Below are positions 54,474 to 60,000 of a stretch of 60,000 nucleotides of DNA, one piece after another. Position 1 is the stretch's first letter; each line of letters starts with the position of its first letter. The notes beneath the pieces were generated by a model. It saw nothing but the letters and a program-made list of their open reading frames with translations, searched no databases and was not told where the DNA came from. The position numbers were made by a program, and so were the translations under genes. This stretch comes from Liolophura sinensis. Lineage: Eukaryota > Mollusca > Polyplacophora > Chitonida > Chitonidae. The stretch lies in assembly GCF_032854445.1 (NCBI RefSeq), contig NC_088302.1:13141338-13201337 (forward strand), given 5' to 3'.

Positions 54474-57400
54474 GTAAGTCCTCTGGCCGGGTGGGACTAT
54501 AGCGAACTATAAAACTTCTGGATCCCATCCCTAGAAGCTACTGTATCAGCTAACTACCATGGCAACACGCCTTTGTGCAGCATGGCGCAATGGCCCAGAA
54601 ACCTTCCACCAATGCGGCCGTTGTGAGTTTAAGGCCAGCTTATGTTGGTTTCCTCTCCGGCCCGTACATGGGAAGGTCAGCAGCATCTTGCGGATGGCCG
54701 TGGGATTACACCGGGCTCAGCCCAGTTTCCTCCCTTCATTACGCTGGCCGCCGTGGTATAAGTGAAATAACCTTGAATACGGCGTAAAACCATTCAAAGA
54801 AATGAAATAAATAGAAATCACTCATTCTTGGTCATCTGTTTCATGTTTTTTGTACAATTGCCTGATTCCCCTTAATCTGGGACTAGGGGGTTGTATAAAC
54901 ATCCATGTTTATTACATCAACGTGGTGGTTTTTGTCGAATAGGTGCCATCAAAACGCGAACTGCGATGCCCTACAAATATTTACATTGACTATTTATGGA
55001 CCATACGAGTTGAAACTTGAATTGCATGTCATGACAAGAATTTCGCATTTCTTCTCTGCTTCTCTGAAAACTGATGACTGCTTCTCCCGTACATGTTACC
55101 CGTTATAAGTACTACTTATACATTTTTTCTCTTACACATCTGAGTTAGCCCCGGGCTTTGCCCCGTTCTTACCAGCAAATAATGCTGACTGCCGTCGTAT
55201 GAAATATTTTTGAGTACGGTGTAAAGTAGGCCTACTACGATATCAAATAATAAATTATTTTTATGTAAATAAAATAAAATTTCTTCCATATGCCCGCGGG
55301 GAGTTTGGTCTTGCGATTATCGGCTTGGAACACCTCTTTACGGTCTACGAGTGGCATACAGATGTCGAGCCTAAAGCAGAGATATTTCCTCCGTGACAGA
55401 GTGGTTATCTGAGCGGTCGCTGTGATTTCGACATCCTTTCAAAAATTGTAAAGTACTATGTCAAAAGTTCAAATCTTGTTCAGCAATATTACATGCACCA
55501 GGATAAGTTTAGATGAAGTCTTGTTTAAGTCTCAGGCAATTTTGCGATCCTTTGTCCAGGTCATATTGAATGATAGTCTTCGTTTCTTGTTGTTGTCGTC
55601 TTTCTTTCTTTTCGTTTTTGTTTTCTTTTCTTTTATTCTCTTCTCTTCTTTTCTTCAGCTTATTATTTTGGTGTCATTAACAGAAATAATTTACAGATCT
55701 TTTCTTTTCTATTAATTAACTTTGATTAGTACTTTACTTCGAACTCAATAATCCCGTTGGTCGTGGGTTTCCCCGGCTTCCTGCCACCATAATGGCCGTT
55801 TTAGTGAAATACTTTTGAGTACGGCGTAAAACACTAATCAAATGAATAAATACATAAACCTAGCATAATTAGGCGTAGGATATATAGATAGGAACTTCTT
55901 ACTCGTTACAGCCCGACGATTTGTCAAAATCTTAGTTGCAAACTGAAGGTCAGTCGTGAAGTTGTTCCCTCTAGCACATCTTATGTCTCCAGACTAAAAT
56001 AAGGAACGTTGGCTGCGTAAAACATGTCGGTCCAAACAGTGTGCTGTGTTCTTTTCTGTGTTACGTTGCTGTTTCCGTGTTAAAGTGGACATAAGGCAGA
56101 GAGATACTTCCCACGCACTGCAGCGCAACAGCAAAGAATGATGTGTTTTTACACAAACTGGTATTTACTTGTTTAGGGTGGGAATTAATAATCTCCCCAA
56201 CGACATTCATTCATTCAACTGATTCATCCATTTATTCGATTGATTAAACAAACACACTGTAATTCACTCACGGATACAGAAATTGTTCATTCAACGTTCA
56301 CAGGCGTTTTGACATTGACCCAGGAATATTTCGGGATTGACAACACGCTTATTGGCCTTGTACAGACGGTGTTTGTCCTCAGCCTGACGGTGTTATCTCC
56401 CTTGTTTGGTTACCTTGGGGACCGTTATGACAGACGCTGTATCATGGCAGTCGGTGTGTCGCTGGCCGCAGGGGTCACGTTAGCCGGATCCTTTGTTGAC
56501 AAACAGGTGAGAACAAAAGGGACATTTAAAAAAAAACTAAGAATTCTACAGAAATTCCTGTGCTTCATGTGACGTCCTCCACAAGACTATTAGAAACTGT
56601 TTACAAAACTCTTTCGATTCATCTTACACTTGGGTAAAGCGTAAAGGGGAATTTATTTATGAAAGGATGGGCCTATGTAGATCATTTGACGTCATTAGGC
56701 TTGATTCCGGAGGATTTTATTGTTTCTCAGCTGATCATTCTAAAGTAACCAGTTGATGCATTTGCTTTTTATGTTGTCAAATAAGCTGGTACAATTCCAC
56801 TGCATGACTATATGAAAGTTTAAAAATGATTGAATGTAAGGACGCTTAAAATGCTCACTATGCAAAATAATATTTCTAGTTTCCTTATTTATCGCTGGAA
56901 AATAATACAAAAAACATTAAACACTCTTAAATTACAGGCTTTCAAGTTTATGATTCTATGTTTGAAACGTTATCGTCTGTTACAAAATAATTAAGACGTC
57001 CAGCACAGAAAGAAAAACCAGAGCAGCGACGATATCTGGCAAACGGAGACACGTAACCGTTGGAATACGGCCTCTTTTCAGTTTACCTCAGTTAGGGTTT
57101 TATTCTAACTGTTCATGTAAACGCATAAACAGTAGCAAATCACACATCCCTAGCAAAAGAAATTAACACCACTGCATGTTTTATTCATTTCAGCTTAAGT
57201 CATTTTGTAGGAGGCGTATCAGTTGGTATTATTTATGCATTTACATGAGGAGTTAGAATAAAACCCTAACCAAGATAAATCTGACAAGAGGCCATATTTC
57301 ACCAGTTAGATGTGACTGTTTGCCAGATATCACAAGAGGCCGTATTTCACCTGTTAGATGTGACTATTTGCCAGATACCACACTGTCGTCGCTGCTCTGG

Positions 57401-59494
57401 TTTTACTGTCTATGCTGTTGTGGGGGTGGTAGTTTGTTTAATGGCGTTCCATTCTAATGAATGATGCTCGCCACGATCAGTGCTGAAACCAAGTAGTGTT
57501 CACATTGATGCATTATAACATAGAAATGAGACCTCTTGCCAGGCCTTAAAACTTTGTCTGGGCGGGGGTCTATGCTGTTGTGTATTATACTGTAAATAAA
57601 CATACCCCCCCCCCCCCCCACCACCACACACCCACCCCACACCCCTCAATTCGATGACTACCATTTGTCGTTTGTGGTACAGAACTTCTGGTTATTCGTC
57701 TTTTGTTGTACAGGACTTCTGGTTATTCTTCTTTTGTTGCTCAGGACTTCTGGTTATTCTTCTTTTGTTGCTCAGGACTTCTGGTTATTCTTCTTTTGTT
57801 GCTCAGGACTTCTGGTTATTCTTCTTTTGTTGCACAGGACTTCTGGTTGTTCATGACCAGTCGCACTCTGGTGGGGATAGGGGAGGCGTCATTCTCCACC
57901 GTGGCCCCTACCATTATCACAGACTTGTATGTAGATGGGCAGAGATCATTAGCCTTGGCTATATTCTACCTCTGTATCCCAGTCGGCAGGTAAACTATGT
58001 ACAGTCCGGGTTATCAACGTGGGGTATTTTATAAACACATAATTCCAGCATGTAATTGTGTGATGAGATCAGTGCTTTATGACTGGCCAACTGTCACCTT
58101 CTGTATTGTTAGTCTTTTATATCAACATATTTACGTAAATTATCATCTACCACAATGAAACAATGCGTGGAATAAAAACCCTGTCACTGAGGTAAGTTGA
58201 CAACTGGCCGTATGTCGCCGGTAATACGTGTTACATTAAAAATAATAATTTAAAAGTGATGTGTGTGCGATGGAACTTCATGTAGGCATACACACGAACA
58301 GTTAGAATAAAACCCTGTATGACGTAAATTGAAAAGCGGCCGGATTTTACCGGTAATACGTTTATCACACTGTCGTCACTGCTGTAGTTTTCCCCTCTGT
58401 GATGTACGTATTTTTTTAAAATTAATATTTGATGGTCGTAAATGACTAAATGATTTGATATAAGCGCATGACTAAAGTGCGCTTATATCAAATACGAGCG
58501 CTGTGTCAATTTGGATGTGTTGTATTCATGTACAGCCATTCGTTAAACTGTAAATCTGATGCAGATACCTAATGACCGGTCTGGGACAAGAATTGCTGAA
58601 GCTGATTTTGTAGCACTTCAAAGTAAACCTCCTTCAAAATAGTTTTTGATTCTATTTGCTAATGTGTTACTTACATTATAACTGTATCGTTACAGCGGCC
58701 TGGGTTATATAGTGGGCTCTAAGGTAGCTCATCTGGCCGGAGATCAATGGCAGTGGGCATTCAGAGTGAGTACGTACATACGCCATCTTAGCTGCATGCA
58801 CGGTCTGTTTTAAATGCAGAGAAAACACTAAAATAAAGTATTTATCAGATGAAAGACCATTAAACACCGTGAAGGAAAATAGTTGGATGTATCTTTTTAG
58901 AATATTTCCAACAGACTGAAATGTATTTAAAACACACGATTATACGGGCCAATATGGTCAGTTGGGACCCAGGGATCGGTTCTACAAAGCAGTCACAAAC
59001 TGCTCCTGGCGCAATGTCCATGACAACACAAAGTGAACAGATACGTCAGCATGGTAAACGCGCTTGAGGCAGCGTTGTGACAGCTTTGTAGAACGGGCCT
59101 CATAGGATGTGTGACGTCAGAGCAGTATTTTTGGCTTAAAATAATTCGTTTGAAGGCCCATTTGTTGAATGCATCCATAGCTCTAAATGAAGATGCATTA
59201 ATAATTATAAAATGTCAAGTGGCAGAAAGCAGAAGTGACCTCACAGGTCCCACTGTCTTCAGACACAAGTCACATTAGAGTCCAAAGTTTTAAATGCATT
59301 TTACCAGGTCGAAAAATATTTCCCAAAAAATAAATGAAACTATTTGTATTTGGGTCCCAGGTGACTCCGGGCCTCGGCATGGTAAGTGTTTTTCTCTTCT
59401 TCCTACTCCTGGGTAAACCAAACCGAGGCCAGGCGGAGGGATACACAGGGGAAGCAACCGGTTGGTTCCAAGACCTCAAAGAAATCTGCAAAGT
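54386..59494 (+). CDS. SPNS: Spinster-family MFS transporter, 5' part of gene (continues off the right edge)
   Basis: Visible join: 54386-54473, 56304-56506, 57838-57989, 58696-58765, 59361-59494. The phases agree (1, 0, 2, 0). The protein follows Spinster exactly: TM1 ending [10 protein letters not shown], the MFS motif-A loop [10 protein letters not shown] after TM2, [17 protein letters not shown] in TM4, [14 protein letters not shown] and [12 protein letters not shown] in TM5, WQWAFRVTPG leading into TM6. In animals Spinster proteins carry lysophospholipids or sphingosine-1-phosphate across lysosomal or plasma membranes; which substrate applies here cannot be told. The N-terminus is short (about 7 residues before TM1). 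Because a good acceptor (TTTCCTGCCAG, ending 54375) precedes the ATG, an upstream exon may extend it. Introns are rich in mobile elements. Confidence 0.9.
54576..54814 (+). mobile_element. SINE in Spinster intron 1
   Basis: Head region (CACCAATGCGGCCGTTGTGA, GAGTTTAAGGCCAGC), core (CCTCTCCGGCCCGTACATGG) and tail (TACGGCGTAAAACCATTCAA) in sense orientation, moderately diverged. Confidence 0.85.
54815..55147 (+). other. Spinster intron 1 sequence
   Basis: Nothing recognised; the ORF at 54905-55108 is probably chance. Confidence 0.4.
55148..55255 (+). mobile_element. SINE core/tail relic in intron 1
   Basis: CCCCGGGCTTTGCCCCGTTC, AATGCTGACTGCCGTCGTAT, TTTTTGAGTACGGTGTAAAG follow the SINE 3' half with deletions. 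Confidence 0.75.
55388..55437 (+). mobile_element. SINE head fragment in intron 1
   Basis: CCTCCGTGACAGAGTGGTTA and GCGGTCGCTGTGATTTCGAC match the tRNA-derived head. The core is absent. Confidence 0.5.
55752..55856 (+). mobile_element. SINE, 5'-truncated, in intron 1
   Basis: GGTCGTGGGTTTCCCCGGCT to TACGGCGTAAAACACTAATC and AATGAATAAATA; short internal deletions in the core. Confidence 0.85.
55857..56303 (+). other. Spinster intron 1, right end
   Basis: No repeat recognised. The acceptor for exon 2 (CAACGTTCACAG) ends at 56303; its pyrimidine tract is weak. Confidence 0.5.
56304..56506 (+). CDS. SPNS: Spinster exon 2 (TM2, motif A, TM3)
   Basis: Starts in phase 1 and completes the Gly codon, then [22 protein letters not shown]2, motif [13 protein letters not shown]3 and SFVDKQ. 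Donor CAG|GTGAGA at 56507, phase 0. Confidence 0.93.
56507..57000 (+). other. Spinster intron 2, left part
   Basis: AT-rich sequence with no repeat recognised. Confidence 0.4.
57001..57417. mobile_element. MITE-like element with long inverted termini in Spinster intron 2
   Basis: The left end CAGCACAGAAAGAAAAACCAG with AGCAGCGACGA and TATCTGGCAAA is the near reverse complement of the right end (TTTGCCAGATACC, TCGTCGCTGCTCTGGTTTTA, CTGTCTATGCTG). Near the right, GAGGCC(A/G)TATTTCACC(A/T)GTTAG and the following GTGACT(G/A)TTTGCCAGATA occur twice. Related sequences lie at 17.9, 19.1 and 58.2 kb. The element is non-autonomous; the superfamily is unknown. Confidence 0.7.
57423..57568 (-). mobile_element. 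146-bp LINE 3' fragment with 14-bp target duplication
   Basis: The 3' end of the LINE at 39.98-41.35 kb (shared GTTTAATGGCGTT, ATGAATGATGC(A/T)CGCCACGA, GCTGAAACCAAGTAGTGTTC) lacks about 77 bp internally. Perfect direct repeats TCTATGCTGTTGTG flank it at 57409-57422 and 57569-57582, so it inserted into the right end of the MITE-like element. Confidence 0.9.
57603..57650. repeat. C-rich low-complexity run
   Basis: A poly-C run of about 14 is followed by ACCACCACACACCC-type sequence, a pyrimidine-rich stretch just before the acceptor array. Confidence 0.85.
57670..57848 (+). repeat. 31-bp tandem repeat over the Spinster exon 3 acceptor
   Basis: The unit GGTTATTCTTCTTTTGTTGC plus TCAGGACTTCT carries a pyrimidine tract, an AG and the first exon bases. 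AG dinucleotides end at 57682, 57713, 57744, 57775, 57806 and 57837, all exactly 31 apart. The last AG gives the family-consistent exon start ([13 protein letters not shown]). The inner units are identical; the outer ones differ slightly. All three forward frames are open through the array. Confidence 0.95.
57838..57989 (+). CDS. SPNS: Spinster exon 3 (TM4-TM5)
   Basis: Reads [20 protein letters not shown], then [20 protein letters not shown] and [10 protein letters not shown], phase 0 in and phase 2 out, donor AG|GTAAAC at 57990. The GEAS-T-AP motif is characteristic of Spinster TM4. An alternative start at 57745 (three repeat units upstream) would stay in frame and add 31 hydrophobic-rich residues. 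Confidence 0.93.
58150..58400. mobile_element. Diverged MITE-like element of the 57-kb family in intron 3
   Basis: The right terminus ATCACACTGTCGTCACTGCT matches that of the 57.0-kb element. Inside, two direct repeats (about 58168-58235 and 58300-58365) share GAATAAAACCCTGT, TTGA(C/A)AA, GGCCG and CCGGTAATACGT. The left terminus is not clear. Confidence 0.5.
58453..58493. repeat. Perfect 16-bp inverted repeat with 9-nt loop
   Basis: ATTTGATATAAGCGCA (58453-58468) and TGCGCTTATATCAAAT (58478-58493) are exact reverse complements separated by TGACTAAAG. It lies in Spinster intron 3. It could be a hairpin in the pre-mRNA or the remnant of a tiny foldback element. Confidence 0.9.
58696..58765 (+). 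CDS. SPNS: Spinster exon 4 (end of TM5, loop)
   Basis: Acceptor ATCGTTACAG (ending 58695). The first base completes Ser, then [20 protein letters not shown] and AFR. Donor AGA|GTGAGT at 58766, phase 0. The WQWAFR motif is conserved in the family. Confidence 0.93.
58972..59100. mobile_element. Short MITE (about 130 bp) in Spinster intron 4
   Basis: Left GGGATCGGTTCTACAAAGCA with GTCACAA and right TTGTGACAGCTTTGTAGAAC with GGGCC are near reverse complements. The inner sequences also pair imperfectly, so the element is a foldback. The terminus resembles the TCACAAAGCG type of the 42.6-kb element. Confidence 0.75.
59361..59494 (+). CDS. SPNS: Spinster exon 5 (TM6 and following loop)
   Basis: Acceptor TTTGGGTCCCAG (ending 59360), then [20 protein letters not shown] and a cytosolic loop ending [10 protein letters not shown]. 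The donor is either AAA|GTGTAT (exon end 59492, phase 0) or AAAGT|GTATGT (exon end 59494, phase 2). The rest of the gene (TM7-12) is outside the window. Confidence 0.9.
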
Positions 59495-59746
59495 GTATGT
59501 GCTCTGAGAATTTTATAGTTATATGATTTTTAAAAAAAAATTTTTATCAGTTCATGTCTTAAGTTCAAGTTAAGCCAGAGGAGAGATAGTCAGTTTGTTC
59601 TTTTAAAATTAATTAAAATTAATTCTAAATGCTGAAGATATTGCAGTATTTAAACTTATTGATTTAGAATGCGTATCGAGGAACCTTTTCCCATGCAATG
59701 GCGACTCTGGTCCTTGCCAGATTGATCATTGTCCTCTTGTAGTAAA

Positions 59747-59954
59747 CCGAGAGGGTTAGCTTCCCACCAATGCGGTCTCTGTGAACTCAAGTCCAGCTCC
59801 TCTCCGGCCATGAGTCCATGGGAAGATTTGTCAGCAAACTGGATTGTCGTCGATTTCCCCAGGGCTCGGTTTCCACCCACCATAATGCTGGCCGCCGTCG
59901 CATAAGTGATATATTCTTGAGTACGACCTAAAGTACCAATCAAATACATAAATA
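59747..59954 (+). mobile_element. SINE in Spinster intron 5
   Basis: Head end (CCACCAATGCGGTCTCTGTG, ACTCAAGTCCAGCTC), core (CACCCACCATAATGCTGGCC) and tail (TTCTTGAGTACGACCTAAAG) in sense orientation, with a small deletion between head and core. Confidence 0.88.
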
Positions 59955-60000
59955 TATCCTCGATTCTTATATTTCGTGGGGCTTTGTAACAATAAGCTGT

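Noticed and set aside
57654-58034. ORFs of 126, 96 and 63 codons as separate genes
   Set aside because: They are the three frames through the 31-bp acceptor array; only the frame of 57838 continues into Spinster.

Overview
The window is animal nuclear DNA. It shows split genes with GT-AG (and one GC-AG) introns, long AT-rich non-coding stretches, microsatellites and many retroposons. The commonest repeat is a tRNA-headed SINE with a highly conserved core and a (TTTA)n tail, found in about 20 full or partial copies; this type of repeat, together with the protein sequences, points to a lophotrochozoan and most likely a mollusc. The species cannot be named from the sequence alone.

Two conserved genes are clear. 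On the minus strand (about 28.6 to 21.2 kb) lies a SKOR/Fussel-type Ski-family transcriptional corepressor. One 1,656-nt exon carries the Ski/Sno/Dac domain and the Smad4-binding-like zinc domain. Phase-compatible small exons to its left build a C-terminal coiled coil. On the plus strand (54.4 kb to beyond the right edge) lies a Spinster (SPNS) major-facilitator transporter, with five exons visible and the 3' part outside the window.

Layout: 0-0.7 kb, a possible promoter and first exon of a leftward gene. 1-9.7 kb, SINEs, a 5'-truncated non-LTR retrotransposon with RT remnant and RNase H (4.3-6.4 kb), and diverged local duplications. 10.3-14 kb, two large minisatellites (81-bp and 45-bp units). 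14-20.4 kb, unassigned ORFs and decayed repeats. 21-29 kb, SKOR. 29-39 kb, mostly gene-free, with complex-sequence blocks that could be regulatory. 39-45 kb, a transposon graveyard (LINE with nested SINE, foldback element, SINE cluster, long AT runs). 45-51 kb, gene-free sequence again with candidate conserved non-coding blocks. 51-54 kb, small repeats. 54-60 kb, Spinster, whose introns are packed with SINEs, MITE-like elements and a tiny LINE insertion.

The most unusual structure is a 31-bp tandem array at the Spinster intron 2/exon 3 junction. Each unit repeats the pyrimidine tract, the AG acceptor and the first exon bases, giving six equally spaced candidate 3' splice sites. Other notable items are a SINE whose tRNA-derived head is tandemly triplicated at an exact 43-bp period, a SINE with its tail module inverted, and SKOR coiled-coil exons that are all symmetric phase 1-1 cassettes. 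The two conserved genes have unrelated jobs (nuclear corepressor, membrane lipid transporter); nothing in the sequence shows that they act together.
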